Positions 16,167 through 25,905 are shown, numbered from the stretch's first letter. The stretch: 64,000 nt of DNA from Chloroflexota bacterium (GCA_023459215.1 JAEWVF010000076.1:26200-90199), one strand, 5' to 3'. Program-made: numbers and translations. The notes: generated by a model not told the origin, from the sequence alone.

Positions 16167-18578
16167 TTAATAAATATCATTTACCGTATTATGAACATTG
16201 AATTTGCCGGTTGGCGTAATCAGGTTGTCAATGCGGTGCTTTTCTTCGAGCGTGGCGTCGTCGTAGATGACGATTGCGCCAGTTTCGCCGGGTTTATCAG
16301 CCGCGCCCCACAGGCTGACCCAGACTTCGCTGCCGTCCTGGTTGTACTCAAAGTGGACGGCGCGCCCGTATGCGCCCACCTCCCAGCACTTGTAGACTTT
16401 GGTTGGGTCGGACTTGGCAATCACACAGACGGTGCGCGCCAGAACCGGATCGGAGTTGAGGGTCATATCCACCCAAATCCACTGGCTGTTGGGGTGAGTC
16501 TTGATGAATAGGCTGCCAGAGCCGGGCAATTCGGTGCGGCGGACATTCTTCCAGGCGTTGTCCGCGAAGCCCTCGGGGTCGGTCCCAACCGAAATGACGG
16601 AAGCCTCGCCCAGGTGCGGCGTGCTCCAGACCGGGCCAAATTCCGGGTCAATCCAATTTGCGCCGCGTCCGGGGTGCGGAACCGCGCCCACATCGGCAAT
16701 ACCGGCCAGTTCACCGGTCTTCAAATCCACCACCGCGATTTTATTCGATTGATTGGCCGCCACCAGGAAGTAGCGATGGCTCGAATCCAGCCCGCCATCG
16801 TGCAGGAACAGGGCAGCATTGATCATCTTGATGGTCGGATTGGTTGGGTCGGTATAGTTCACAATCCAAATCTGGCCGGTTTCCTTGACGTTCACAATCC
16901 ATTCCGGCTTGTATTCCGAAGCCAGAATGGCGGCCACACGCGGTTCGGGGTGATAGGTTCCGGTATCGAAGGTATAACTACGACTGGAGACAACCTTCAT
17001 TGGTTCAAGCGTCTGCCCGTCGAGAATGGCGAAGTGCGGCGGCCAGTAGCAACCGGTAATCGCGTATTTATCGCGGAAATCGCCTTCAGGGCCTTCGTAT
17101 TTGCTCACTTCCACCGAGCGGGCATCGTAACAAGTCTGCACGCGCGCCACCACTTCGGGCTTTTCCATCCATAGGTCAATCAACGCCAGGCGGCCATCGC
17201 GACCGGTTACATAGGCATAACGACCGCTGGCCGACATGCGCGTGATATGCACCGCGTAACCGCTATCGACTGTGTTGACAATTTCATAGGTGTCGCCATC
17301 GATAATCGCTACTTGCCCGGCATCGCGCAGGGTGACGATGAAGTAATTCTCGATATTGCGCGTGGTCTGCGGGCTGGTGGGGCGCTCTGAAACGGGCGTA
17401 ATCAATTGCCAGGAGTCGCGCATCTCTTCCAGCGAGAGTTCAGGCGGGGCGGGCGGCTCCATTTGTAGGAACTTCGCCATAATCTCGGTTTCAGCCTGGC
17501 TCAAAATGCCTTGTTTGCCCCATTCGGGCATGCCGCGCGTGGTGCCGCTAAAAATAATCGCCGCCAGGCCGAGCGTGCCTTTGGGTTGGGTCAGGTCGGG
17601 GGTCAGGGCCGGGCCGGTGGCGCCCTTTCTTAAGGTGCCGTGACAACCCGCGCAGCGCTGGAAGAAAGTTTGTTTGGCCCATTCGAATTCCTCGGCGCTC
17701 AAGAGCGCATCCCCGCTCGCGGGCGCGGCGGACGCGGACTCCACCGGGCCGGCTTCCGTTATCGGGGCTGCTGCCCCACCCGGAAGTTCCGCCAGATACT
17801 TGACCACCGCTTCGAGTTCGCTGCTACTCAAGGCCTGGGCCAGGGAAGCCGGCATCAGGCCCGCGCCGCACGGCCCGCTCGGGCAATTGGGGGAAATGAA
17901 AGCGTCCGGGCTTTGGATCGACTCGCTCAGGTACTCTTCGACTGATTTTGCCATCCCGGTATATTCCCCATTCTCGATTCGGGCGGCTACCACCTGGCCG
18001 ATTTCGCTCAAATCCGGGCCGATTGCCCCTGCTCCTGCCACGCCGGGGATGGTGTGACAAGCGCTACAGCCGCCTTTTTGGAAGGCGGCCAAGGCCAGTT
18101 CCTTATCATACAGCCCGGTAGGCTGTTCTACGGGACTCTCAGCCGCTTGCCCTTCGTCGACAGCGCCAACCAGCAGCAGGCCTTTCATCCCCAATTTTTC
18201 ATGGAACGAATCATAATATGTGATGGCTGCATCGCTCTCTGGCGCGTTGAAGGTGATCGAGGTGGTTTCTCCTTGCTTTTTGATCGGGTCTGTTTGGATT
18301 TTCTTGCCACCAGGCAGATCAAAAACGATGTCGTGCGTTCCTTCGCCGCTGTTAATCAGCATGACGGTGATGCGTTCACCGGGTTTGGCGTTCAGCACCG
18401 GGTTGACCAGGCCGTTGATTTCGCCATCAACGCCGAGATATACGAAATTCCCATCACGCATAGTGGCAGTCAGGATGTACTCGGTATTGACCACCTCGCC
18501 GGCCCCGCTACAGGCAGCCAGCAGTCCGGCTACGACCAGAAAAAGTAAGCCGATCTTGATTAGATTTATTCCCTTCAT
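16167..18578 (-). CDS. nirS: Cytochrome cd1 nitrite reductase with cupredoxin-like and two cytochrome c domains
   Basis: 803 residues. The enzyme reduces nitrite to NO outside the membrane. It has a lipoprotein signal with lipobox LLAAC (Cys23) and a cupredoxin-like domain (about 35-140) with H82, H126 and M131 but no Cys between them. Two c-heme sites follow: CSACH (171-175) and CAGCH (309-313). The d1-heme propeller occupies about 405-803. The d1 region is diagnostic: YAVHITRMSASGRYAYVTGR with proximal H444, then FLHDGGLDSSHRYF with the distal His residues and HPGRGANW. Typical NirS has one c-heme domain, so this is an extended form. It is 4 bases downstream of a DUF1858 gene under a Crp/Fnr-type promoter. 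Confidence 0.92.
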   Translation of the reverse strand: MKGINLIKIGLLFLVVAGLLAACSGAGEVVNTEYILTATMRDGNFVYLGVDGEINGLVNPVLNAKPGERITVMLINSGEGTHDIVFDLPGGKKIQTDPIKKQGETTSITFNAPESDAAITYYDSFHEKLGMKGLLLVGAVDEGQAAESPVEQPTGLYDKELALAAFQKGGCSACHTIPGVAGAGAIGPDLSEIGQVVAARIENGEYTGMAKSVEEYLSESIQSPDAFISPNCPSGPCGAGLMPASLAQALSSSELEAVVKYLAELPGGAAAPITEAGPVESASAAPASGDALLSAEEFEWAKQTFFQRCAGCHGTLRKGATGPALTPDLTQPKGTLGLAAIIFSGTTRGMPEWGKQGILSQAETEIMAKFLQMEPPAPPELSLEEMRDSWQLITPVSERPTSPQTTRNIENYFIVTLRDAGQVAIIDGDTYEIVNTVDSGYAVHITRMSASGRYAYVTGRDGRLALIDLWMEKPEVVARVQTCYDARSVEVSKYEGPEGDFRDKYAITGCYWPPHFAILDGQTLEPMKVVSSRSYTFDTGTYHPEPRVAAILASEYKPEWIVNVKETGQIWIVNYTDPTNPTIKMINAALFLHDGGLDSSHRYFLVAANQSNKIAVVDLKTGELAGIADVGAVPHPGRGANWIDPEFGPVWSTPHLGEASVISVGTDPEGFADNAWKNVRRTELPGSGSLFIKTHPNSQWIWVDMTLNSDPVLARTVCVIAKSDPTKVYKCWEVGAYGRAVHFEYNQDGSEVWVSLWGAADKPGETGAIVIYDDATLEEKHRIDNLITPTGKFNVHNTVNDIY

Positions 18579-18581
18579 TAT

Positions 18582-18803
18582 CTATTCTCCTCGTTCAGGT
18601 GATAATTGGATTGTCTCGCTCAATTGCGCGAGCAAAAACTCCGTAGATAGTTTGTAAGAAGCGGCGACTTCAGCCAGCGAACAAAAACGCTCCAGATAAC
18701 AGCCAACACAACCCAGTTTCAGGGAAAGGAAAACAGGAATGGCTTGGGGATAGGTTTTCAGCACCTGGTCGACTGTCCAGCTTGCATCAAGAGTTGTTTC
18801 CAT
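18582..18803 (-). CDS. DUF1858-domain small protein, first gene of nirS operon
   Basis: 73 residues. It has the DUF1858 pattern: WTVDQVLKTYPQAIPVFLSL followed by GCVGC, then a helical region. DUF1858 domains occur in hybrid-cluster and NO-related proteins (ScdA/RIC N-terminal types) and the paired cysteines may bind a metal or react with NO. It ends 4 bases before nirS, so the two are co-transcribed. The promoter has -10 TAAACT six bases from the ATG, pointing to leaderless or near-leaderless mRNA. Two decayed relatives with the same promoter type lie at 30.2 and 27.7 kb. Confidence 0.8.
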   Translation of the reverse strand: METTLDASWTVDQVLKTYPQAIPVFLSLKLGCVGCYLERFCSLAEVAASYKLSTEFLLAQLSETIQLSPERGE

Positions 18804-18809
18804 AAAGGT

Positions 18810-18862
18810 AGTTTATTGAAAAACCAATGCTCCTTCTTTGCGCAAGAGCAAAGAAGGAGCAT
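18810..18862 (-). promoter_or_regulatory. Crp/Fnr-type promoter of DUF1858-nirS
   Basis: The dyad TTTGCGCAAGAGCAAA (18837-18852) is centred about 41 bases upstream of the ATG. The -10 box TAAACT (18815-18810) is six bases from the ATG. This is class-II activator geometry. The dyad is embedded in a longer perfect 15-bp stem (18827-18841 with 18848-18862). The likely regulator is the Crp/Fnr protein at 20414. Confidence 0.7.
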
Positions 18863-19010
18863 GACTTTCTGATGTTTATTTAGGTTGTTGTTTATGTTTC
18901 TCTGTTGCCGCGTTCGCCAAAAATTACTTTATGTCCAAACTTCAGTATATATTGAACTTCGCTTGAAAAGTACGTATCATGAAGGCAAGTTTTTATAAAA
19001 GGAGAGAACG

Positions 19011-20336
19011 ATGGTCAAGAAAATCATATTAGGGCTTTTGGCTGGCTTTATCGTTTTCCAATTGCTCGCAGTGAGCGCCTGGAATTTTTGGCTTGAATCG
19101 CGGCATAAATTAGTGGACTTTGAGTTGGCCAGCCCCATTTCTTTGGGCGGCGTATGGGTTGACCACGAAAATCGAATTTGGGTTGGGTATCGCGATACAT
19201 TTGACGTTTACGCAGGTGAAACTTTGCAGTACACCTTTACACAAACTGACCTACTCACAAGTCCTGGTGGCCTGGCAATTGATTCTGCGCGAGGTCAGGT
19301 TTGGAATATTGCCGCTTCTCCCGAACCGGGCGTGTCCGTTTTCGATGGCGCAACCTGGAAACTTGTCACAACAGAAATGCCCGGCTCCTACACCCGAGCC
19401 AGGGTTGTTGATGGCCAGGGACATCTGTGGGTCGGCAGCAGCGAGGGACTTTTCGTATTGGAAAATGGCGAATGGCGGGAATTGTCCGCGCCCGAGCCTG
19501 GCCTGCCCGAGAACTGGGTCACCGTGCTCCTGCCCGGCCAGGATGACCAGACTTGGGTTGGGACAACAAGAGGCCTTTTCCTGACGGACGGTCAAAACTG
19601 GACAACCTTTGATGATTCCCCGCTGGATGGGAAAATGGTTTACGCAATGGATGTGGATAAAAACGGGCTGCTCTGGCTGGGGGCGCAGGATGGTTTGTAT
19701 TCTTTCAACGGCTCAGCCTGGACGATTTACAACGCTCAAAACTCCGGGTTGAGAGGGGATACCGTCGAGAACCTGGTTGTGGACGCCAACAATCGTATCT
19801 GGGGTCTGGGCAATGGCTCCAGACGGGCTTTTGTCTTCGACGGCAGGCAATGGCGCTATACACTTGAAGGCAACTCCTGGTCATACCTGGTAGCAGACTC
19901 GCAAGGGCGGGTCTGCCTGGGCGGACTTTCGACGATAAACGTATTCGATAGTAATGCCCCCCTGGTGAGCCGGTTAACTTATGAAGCCAAAGACTTGGTG
20001 GATACCGGTCTGTTTATCTATATCACCATCTTTTTGGCAGGCGTTTGGCTGATGATAGCACTGAACGCCTGGGGAATTGGGATTGGTTTGTTTTTCGGCG
20101 CACTCGCTTATATTGTTGGTATCTTTGCGCCCCTGATAGCCTCAGATGAACTGATATTCAACCTGGGGCTTTATGTTACCCTGGGAGGTATCCTTGGCGG
20201 GGTGGTTGGGTACTTTTTCAAGCGAGTTGGCAAAAAGTGGGCTGACCTGTGGGGTGGCGCGATTGGCTGCGGAGGGGCGTTTCTGGCTGCCGGATGTTGT
20301 CTCCTGACGTTAGGAGTTTTGTCGGCGATGTCGTAG
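19011..20336 (+). CDS. Beta-propeller membrane protein (two-component-regulator-propeller type)
   Basis: 441 residues. It has an N-terminal membrane anchor (about 4-26) and an extracellular propeller of about 40-320 built from repeats such as GHLWVGSSEGLFVLENGEW and NGLLWLGAQDGLYSFNG. Three to four C-terminal helices follow (about 335-440), with a Cys-rich end (GAIGCGGAFLAAGCCLL). The repeats match the ligand-binding propeller of hybrid sensor kinases, but no kinase follows. The ribosome site AAAAGGAG is well placed. A paralogous architecture is found at 21476. Function unknown; possibly a surface sensor. Confidence 0.75.
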   Translation: MVKKIILGLLAGFIVFQLLAVSAWNFWLESRHKLVDFELASPISLGGVWVDHENRIWVGYRDTFDVYAGETLQYTFTQTDLLTSPGGLAIDSARGQVWNIAASPEPGVSVFDGATWKLVTTEMPGSYTRARVVDGQGHLWVGSSEGLFVLENGEWRELSAPEPGLPENWVTVLLPGQDDQTWVGTTRGLFLTDGQNWTTFDDSPLDGKMVYAMDVDKNGLLWLGAQDGLYSFNGSAWTIYNAQNSGLRGDTVENLVVDANNRIWGLGNGSRRAFVFDGRQWRYTLEGNSWSYLVADSQGRVCLGGLSTINVFDSNAPLVSRLTYEAKDLVDTGLFIYITIFLAGVWLMIALNAWGIGIGLFFGALAYIVGIFAPLIASDELIFNLGLYVTLGGILGGVVGYFFKRVGKKWADLWGGAIGCGGAFLAAGCCLLTLGVLSAMS

Positions 20337-20354
20337 AAAAAGCCTGTCAAATAG

Positions 20355-20398
20355 AAAAGGGTTGCCCAGCTTCTATTTCAAAGCGGGCAACCCTTTTT
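20355..20398. terminator. Bidirectional intrinsic terminator
   Basis: Stem AAAAGGGTTGCCC (20355-20367) / GGGCAACCCTTTT with T-runs on both strands. It separates the convergent propeller gene and the Crp/Fnr gene. Confidence 0.85.
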
Positions 20399-20413
20399 AT
20401 ATCTGCGCCACGG

Positions 20414-21142
20414 TTAATGGTTGGCAGAGTTATTGTTTTCTTCCAGCCCTTCGGCCAGCTTCATTAACCCATGCGGATTGGTGAGCATCACCCGCTCACG
20501 ACCGGTGGCAATCAGTTTTTGTTTTTCCCAAGCGCTCAGCACCCGGCTGACGGTGAACAAGGTTGTCCCGGCCATTTCAGCCAAATCCTGGCGGGAAAAT
20601 GGCAGTTCAATCAAAACGCCTTCATCAACCCGTTTGCCCGATTGTCCCGCCAACCGCAACAAAACCCGCGCAATGCGCTGCTCCACTTTCTCTGTCGCCA
20701 TCTCGCGATAGCGATTTTGCATCTCCGAAATGTAACCTGTCATCAGCTTCATCAGACCAAAAGACAGGTGCGGGTGTTCCTCCAGCAACCTGCAAAACTC
20801 GGCGCTGCGAATGGCAATTGCCGAACTATCCTCCAGGGCCTGGGCGCAGGCCGGGTAGGTTGCCAACGGGTCAACTGCGCCAACCGCACCGAACAATTGT
20901 TTCGGATTCAGCGTTCGCAGATTGACCTGCTGACCATCCGGTGCAATCTGGCATAATTTGGCACGCCCTGTCAGCATGATATAAAGATACTCTGCCGAGT
21001 CACCTTGCATAAAAAAGAAAGCACCCTCCTCTATCGAGCGTTGGATGCCCATTCGAGCAATCAGTTGCACTTCTTCATCGCTGGCAGCTTTCAGCACACC
21101 CACGTGGCGGATGGTAGATTCAAAAAGATCATAACTGCTCAT
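20414..21142 (-). CDS. Crp/Fnr-family transcription regulator
   Basis: 242 residues: an N-terminal cyclic-nucleotide-type sensor barrel (about 15-130, FFMQGDSAEYLYIMLTGRAK), a long dimer helix, and a winged HTH (about 165-225, SRQDLAEMAGTTLFTVSRVL). There is no N-terminal FNR-type cysteine cluster. The recognition helix has FTVSR where FNR/DNR have ETISR, so the target should differ from TTGAT-N4-ATCAA. That fits the TTTGCGC-type dyads found before nirS, nnrS and nar genes. Probably a DNR/NnrR-like NO- or redox-responsive activator of denitrification here. The pairing of regulator and site is inference. Confidence 0.85.
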   Translation of the reverse strand: MSSYDLFESTIRHVGVLKAASDEEVQLIARMGIQRSIEEGAFFFMQGDSAEYLYIMLTGRAKLCQIAPDGQQVNLRTLNPKQLFGAVGAVDPLATYPACAQALEDSSAIAIRSAEFCRLLEEHPHLSFGLMKLMTGYISEMQNRYREMATEKVEQRIARVLLRLAGQSGKRVDEGVLIELPFSRQDLAEMAGTTLFTVSRVLSAWEKQKLIATGRERVMLTNPHGLMKLAEGLEENNNSANH

Positions 21143-21240
21143 GCCCTTAACTATACTGTAACTTCCCTAAAAAGCGTTGTTTTTTCCTTTCAGATGCTGG
21201 CAATCCGTTTGGGTCGACGGCAATCTCTGGTTAAATTGCG

Positions 21241-21462
21241 CTAATAAGCTGAACAAATTCCAGTCACCAGGAAGGACAACTCCAGGTGAACAAGCGGCAA
21301 AAGGATCGGTATCGCTAGCGCCAACAGGTAATTCTTCCTGAGATAGAATACCCAGCCACCAACCAGCGCAGCGATAATTGTCACGCAAAGCCCCAGGTCA
21401 CATTGTCCCTGCGTTTGATTAGATTCTGAAACCAATGCGCCGATTAGGCTGAAAATCGCCAT
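21241..21462 (-). CDS. Small membrane protein
   Basis: 73 residues from ATG 21462 (MAIFSLIGALVSESNQTQG). It has two to three hydrophobic helices: a short N-terminal one, IIAALVGGWVFYL and LALAIPILLPLVHLELSFLV. It begins 13 bases past the stop of the propeller gene at 21476 and is probably co-transcribed. No family recognised. Confidence 0.45.
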   Translation of the reverse strand: MAIFSLIGALVSESNQTQGQCDLGLCVTIIAALVGGWVFYLRKNYLLALAIPILLPLVHLELSFLVTGICSAY

Positions 21463-21475
21463 TAGTGGCAAATTC

Positions 21476-22909
21476 CTAATACAACGCAGACAATAATTGC
21501 GGGGCAAAGAGAAGAAACCCTAGCAATAGTAAAAGTATTGCCCAAGTCGCGCCAAAGGCTACGCGCCGGGTATTGCTTTTCAGCCATAAGAAACCAATAG
21601 CGAGAAGATTCAACCCTGGTTGTGCTGCAATGCACGGGCCAAGAATCATCGCATTGGGCCCGTCAAGCCCCAATACTCTAATGAGAACCTCGTAGATTAG
21701 GAAGATGAAACCATTCAGCAGGTAAAAAGCCGTAAATCCTAGCAGGAAATGAAGACCGATTGTCATGCGGGCTTGGGCAACGAATAGCCTGATAGAAAGC
21801 GCCCACCCCAGCGCAAAGGCAACAACAAGCGCGGCAATTGGGATAAGAATATCCCCCAGTGGGGCAAGCCAGGCAGGGCGAATCCCATCCTGCTGTCCAA
21901 TCCGGTTTTGCGGGTCAATCATGGTCAGGCCGCTGTCTGTTCCCGCCCAAACCCGCCCCAGATTATCCAGAACCATCACCTCAATCCAGTCGGAAGGCAA
22001 TCCCGAGTTTTCCTGGTTAAAGACTGTCCAGTTCCCGGCTGAATCAAGCCTGAACAGCCCCTCGGTTGTCCCAAGCCAGATTTGACCCTGGTCGTCCACC
22101 GCAATCGCCCTGGCGGAGGGAATACTCGACCAGGGTTCATCAAATTCAGTGATCAGGTTTCCATTTTTATCAAGCCTCGCCAACTCGGCAAAATAGGCAA
22201 ACCAAACCTGACCCTTGCTGTCCATGACAAAGGGGGCGCCACCTACCCCGTGATAATATAGACTTTCACCATTCAAATCTGGGTTATAAAAACCATTGGC
22301 ATCAGATAGCCATATTTCGCCCTGGGAATCAATAAACAAGCCGCTGACTTGCCCAACAATCTCATAAGTTGTCTCCTGCTGGCCTGGAACGATAACGGTT
22401 AAGCCATTGTACGTTCGCGCCCAGGCCCGGCCCTGCCCATCGACAACCAAATCTTGAATCATGTTGTAACCCTGGTCGCTGCCGGAACTGGGTGCTTTCG
22501 GCGTATATACCTTCCACTCACCGCTGCTATTTTGTATCGCGATCTCACCCAGGAAAGTGCCGACCCACTTTTGATTCTGCCGATCAATGGCAACCGCCAG
22601 CACACGCCCGCTGACAGGGGCCTTGACGGCCCATCCGTTCACATCGCACAAGGAGCCATTACAGGCAGTCCAAATCTCACCATTCGAATCAATGGCAATA
22701 TCGTCCACGTTATAACCCCTTACAAAGCCAGACCAGCCGCTTTGTTTTTGGACGATTTCAAGAAATACGAGCGCATATCTACCAGCTATTAGAAATAAGA
22801 GCAACAGAACCAGAATTGTTATCGTCAGGGTTGGGGCACTTGAACTTGTTTTGAACTCAGGCGAGGTGGTATTTTCATGAAAAGGCATGTTTTCGGCAGG
22901 AGTTTTCAT
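21476..22909 (-). CDS. Beta-propeller membrane protein, second copy
   Basis: 477 residues: N-terminal membrane anchor (about 27-50), propeller repeats at about 55-335 (QGEIWLSDANGF, KGQVWFAYFAELARLDKNG, QGQIWLGTTEGLFRLDSAG, LGRVWAGTDSGLTMIDP) and four C-terminal membrane helices (about 345-475). The architecture equals that of the protein at 19011, suggesting divergent duplication. The WxG-x-DGL repeats mark the two-component-regulator propeller family. No enzymatic domain; probably sensing or scaffolding at the cell surface. Confidence 0.7.
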   Translation of the reverse strand: MKTPAENMPFHENTTSPEFKTSSSAPTLTITILVLLLLFLIAGRYALVFLEIVQKQSGWSGFVRGYNVDDIAIDSNGEIWTACNGSLCDVNGWAVKAPVSGRVLAVAIDRQNQKWVGTFLGEIAIQNSSGEWKVYTPKAPSSGSDQGYNMIQDLVVDGQGRAWARTYNGLTVIVPGQQETTYEIVGQVSGLFIDSQGEIWLSDANGFYNPDLNGESLYYHGVGGAPFVMDSKGQVWFAYFAELARLDKNGNLITEFDEPWSSIPSARAIAVDDQGQIWLGTTEGLFRLDSAGNWTVFNQENSGLPSDWIEVMVLDNLGRVWAGTDSGLTMIDPQNRIGQQDGIRPAWLAPLGDILIPIAALVVAFALGWALSIRLFVAQARMTIGLHFLLGFTAFYLLNGFIFLIYEVLIRVLGLDGPNAMILGPCIAAQPGLNLLAIGFLWLKSNTRRVAFGATWAILLLLLGFLLFAPQLLSALY

Positions 22910-23066
22910 TATAATTTTCTCGAATTTCCAACAACTTTATGAATAACCATAGGCTACGGTTTCGGTGTTGCTCACGATCTGACCCACCCCTACTGGCCAG
23001 GCTGACAAAAATAAGAATTGTGATAAAAACATCGATGCTTCGGCTTTTTGAATTCACAGCAATTCA

Positions 23067-24140
23067 TCATTTATCTGTCGCATCAGGTGTATTTGATCCA
23101 ATTTCGGGAATCGATCTCGTGTTTTCGGACGATGACTCAAGATAGTCGCGCAAAATGTAAACAATGACCACGGATGAAATGACAGAACTTGCCACGCCTG
23201 AGATAATTCCTCCAACCAAATCGCCGAGCACATAGGCGCTGGAGGAAAGTGAGGCGATAAGCTGATCCAGCAGCAGGGCCGGGATCCACAAAAAGGCCGC
23301 CTGTCCATACTTTCGCAGGAGCAACCACTGCAACAAGCCAATGATCATATGGCTGCCAATAACCATCACGGCTCCAAGAACGCCGTCAGAGGGGAGGAGG
23401 ATATAAATTAAAGCAACCAGCGCCCAATCTAAAACAGCGATTGGTACCCAGGCTGCCAGAAGCCAACGGTTAGCCGTCCGCAACACAGAAATCAATAGCA
23501 TAAATTGGAGCAGCCCGGCAACGATTCCGGCTGCCAGGCTTACGCCCAGGCTCGAAGCGGCAAACAGGATTTGGCTCACGCTGGGGTCGATTAATGAGGC
23601 AAGCAGAATCCAGGCAAAAAAGGCAAAAACATTTGTCAATATCCAAAGCATAAACAGCCCGAAAGATGAAAGCTTACGAACAGGCGATGTGGCCTCAGGC
23701 TGCGATCCGGCTCTGCGATAGAGAAACCAGGCCAGGGCAAACCCGAGGCCAGATGGGACAACCAGGAAAATGAACAACATCAGCGCCGACTCGGGATCCA
23801 GCGAGTCGGGCCGGAATAAGTCTTGGTTTTCTTTCAGGGTAAGGGCCAGGTACAGGATTCCCAGTATTGTGGCAGCCATCAGGGCCAGGTTTTCATAAAA
23901 ATAAACCGCCCTGAACGTTTGTTTTTTTGTCGAAGCAATTGCCCCTGAGATAATAAACAATACCAGCGCGGGCAGAAAAACTATGTAAGTTATCAAGGCC
24001 CAGGTACCTGAACCTGAATAGATATCAATTGTCAGGATTAAAAAGATTATGCTCACAACAAAGAATAATTGGCTAAATCCTGCTGAAAAGAGGGTCAAGA
24101 TGTTGCCAAGAGTGCCTGGATGATTATTCTCCGGTTTCAT
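23067..24140 (-). CDS. Multi-pass membrane protein of unknown function
   Basis: 357 residues with about ten hydrophobic helices starting at residue 12, and a polar C-terminal tail. The upstream region is purine rich (AAGGAAAAGGAAA) and supports ATG 24140. No catalytic motif or known family is recognised. It sits in a minus-strand series of membrane proteins and lipoproteins (21.2-29.9 kb) that looks lineage-specific. Confidence 0.6.
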   Translation of the reverse strand: MKPENNHPGTLGNILTLFSAGFSQLFFVVSIIFLILTIDIYSGSGTWALITYIVFLPALVLFIISGAIASTKKQTFRAVYFYENLALMAATILGILYLALTLKENQDLFRPDSLDPESALMLFIFLVVPSGLGFALAWFLYRRAGSQPEATSPVRKLSSFGLFMLWILTNVFAFFAWILLASLIDPSVSQILFAASSLGVSLAAGIVAGLLQFMLLISVLRTANRWLLAAWVPIAVLDWALVALIYILLPSDGVLGAVMVIGSHMIIGLLQWLLLRKYGQAAFLWIPALLLDQLIASLSSSAYVLGDLVGGIISGVASSVISSVVIVYILRDYLESSSENTRSIPEIGSNTPDATDK

Positions 24141-24280
24141 TTTCCTTTTCCTTTTGCAAGCGCACGTTCGAGAAAAAACAGATTAAAGGTGAAGCATCGG
24201 TGTGAAATCGAGTTTGGGCTTGAACAAACGATGGAATTGTGGCAAGGTAGCTCCAGATTGCAGGGTTAGACGGTATCCCA

Positions 24281-24664
24281 TCAATTAAATAATCGAGAGT
24301 AGAAGAACCACGCAACAGCCGGCGCCGAAAGTAAAATCAAAAAGGCAACCAAAGTGCGCCCCTTATTGATTAGTATCCTGGAAATGATGATAGCTCCCAT
24401 TGCCCAAAAGAGAGCAATCACTAGACTCGCACCATTGGTTACCAAATCCCAGAGAATTAGCTGAAAATTAAATAGCGCGATTCCCGCATATAAAACGCTC
24501 GTAATCGCATGAATCCTTCTCGGGATCTTGGTATTGGGTTTGGCCGGAGTTTTTATTTCTGCTATCACAAGAATAGCAAAAGATGACGTTAATATTGCCG
24601 GTATCAAACAAGCCAAACCAAACACAGCCGCTGCCATTATTAGGTTTCCCAGAGTCTCATCCAT
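24281..24664 (-). CDS. Small four-helix membrane protein
   Basis: 127 residues from ATG 24664, chosen because GGAGG lies six bases upstream. Four hydrophobic helices, with a basic segment after the first (EIKTPAKPNTKIPRRIH). Family not recognised. It starts 26 bases downstream of the lipoprotein gene and is probably in the same transcript. Confidence 0.55.
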   Translation of the reverse strand: MDETLGNLIMAAAVFGLACLIPAILTSSFAILVIAEIKTPAKPNTKIPRRIHAITSVLYAGIALFNFQLILWDLVTNGASLVIALFWAMGAIIISRILINKGRTLVAFLILLSAPAVAWFFYSRLFN

Positions 24665-24690
24665 ATTTTGCCTCCACTGTTGGTCAAACC

Positions 24691-25905
24691 CTATTTTGTT
24701 ACAGTCATGGTTGCAACCAGGTTTGCCCAAATATATTCATTTCGAGAAAAATTTTCGGGCGAGGATAAAGTCGAAATATTGATTGCGTTGGTTCCCACCA
24801 GGGTTGCGATGTAAACGGCGTTATATTTTATATATCCTGGCAATCCAGTGTTTTCAAGATCGCTTATTTCAATAATCACCACAGGATATTCCCCTATCTT
24901 GCTTTGCTCAAACCGCGTAATTTTTCCTCCAACGGCGGCTTCAAAGTCGGCCTTTTCTTGCTCACTATAGGGGACACCGATGAACGTGTCTGTTTCGCCG
25001 TCATAACCGACACTGGTGGATGTCAAAACGTTGAAAAACTCCACATCAATGGGAACGGAATCAACAAAACGTTCGAGATGTTCTTCCGGCATCCAGAGAG
25101 TGGCATCAGGGACAAATACAAAATTTGTTGGGATTTCAAACTCAATTGGAAAATCAAAGAGAAGACTCCCGTGAAACTGACTCAAGGTAATGGAGCGGAA
25201 ACTGATTCCTGGGATTGGATCGGGGGGCGTGGGGGTAAGTAGCTGGGATTCCTGCTGCGGTGTGGGAGAGTCCGTGGCAGCCATTGGGGCTGGTGTCAGG
25301 CTGGAAGAAGCCGGAATGCTGGAAGCCCCGGCAAAATCGGCAGGGGGACAGCCATAAGAGGCACTTTCAGCCTTGATGGATGGAAATTTGGTAATCTCAG
25401 GGTCATTTGGGAAGGCTGCAAACAGGTTTGCCGGAGGGTAAACATAGCCAACATATGCCCCAGAAGCTGTGATGCGAGAATTCTCAGTGATTTTCTCAAC
25501 CCCTTGACCCTGGTCAGGCAGGTAGATTAGCAAATAATAGCCGTGTAAGCCTGCGGCTTCCATGTCGCCGATGTAAGCGTAAACCAGGGTTCCATCTACA
25601 CCTTCGCTAGGGCTAAGCAGGCGCTGCGCTTCTACTACGACCGCATCGACAGAAAGGTAGATTTCGCCTGGTTCTGTTGCGGCAAGCTCATATAACTCCT
25701 TGCCTTTAACCTGTTTCGCATCATGTGGCAATTCATAACTGGCAATGGTAACAGTGCAATCATCCTCTTCAGCCACTGCTTCGGACTTAGGGGTTGCTGT
25801 CGGCACCAAGTCGGGCGAGGTTTTGGGTGCAAACAGCCCGCAACTGAGATTGGCCAGGAATAAGGCTATGGTAGTGAAAACCAAGGTAAGGTTTTTGTTT
25901 TTCAT
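24691..25905 (-). CDS. Lipoprotein of unknown function
   Basis: 404 residues with lipobox LANLSC (Cys22). After a short Thr/Pro linker (TSPDLVPTATPKSE) there is a first domain of about 50-195, a second Ser/Thr/Pro linker of about 200-240 and a second domain of about 250-404. The linkers are typical of surface proteins. No enzymatic motif is recognised. Downstream genes on the same strand encode membrane proteins. Confidence 0.65.
   Translation of the reverse strand: MKNKNLTLVFTTIALFLANLSCGLFAPKTSPDLVPTATPKSEAVAEEDDCTVTIASYELPHDAKQVKGKELYELAATEPGEIYLSVDAVVVEAQRLLSPSEGVDGTLVYAYIGDMEAAGLHGYYLLIYLPDQGQGVEKITENSRITASGAYVGYVYPPANLFAAFPNDPEITKFPSIKAESASYGCPPADFAGASSIPASSSLTPAPMAATDSPTPQQESQLLTPTPPDPIPGISFRSITLSQFHGSLLFDFPIEFEIPTNFVFVPDATLWMPEEHLERFVDSVPIDVEFFNVLTSTSVGYDGETDTFIGVPYSEQEKADFEAAVGGKITRFEQSKIGEYPVVIIEISDLENTGLPGYIKYNAVYIATLVGTNAINISTLSSPENFSRNEYIWANLVATMTVTK

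Noticed and set aside
22875..23057. 60-codon minus-strand open frame between propeller and membrane protein genes
   Set aside because: No ribosome site and no hydrophobic or domain pattern; it overlaps the start of the propeller gene.
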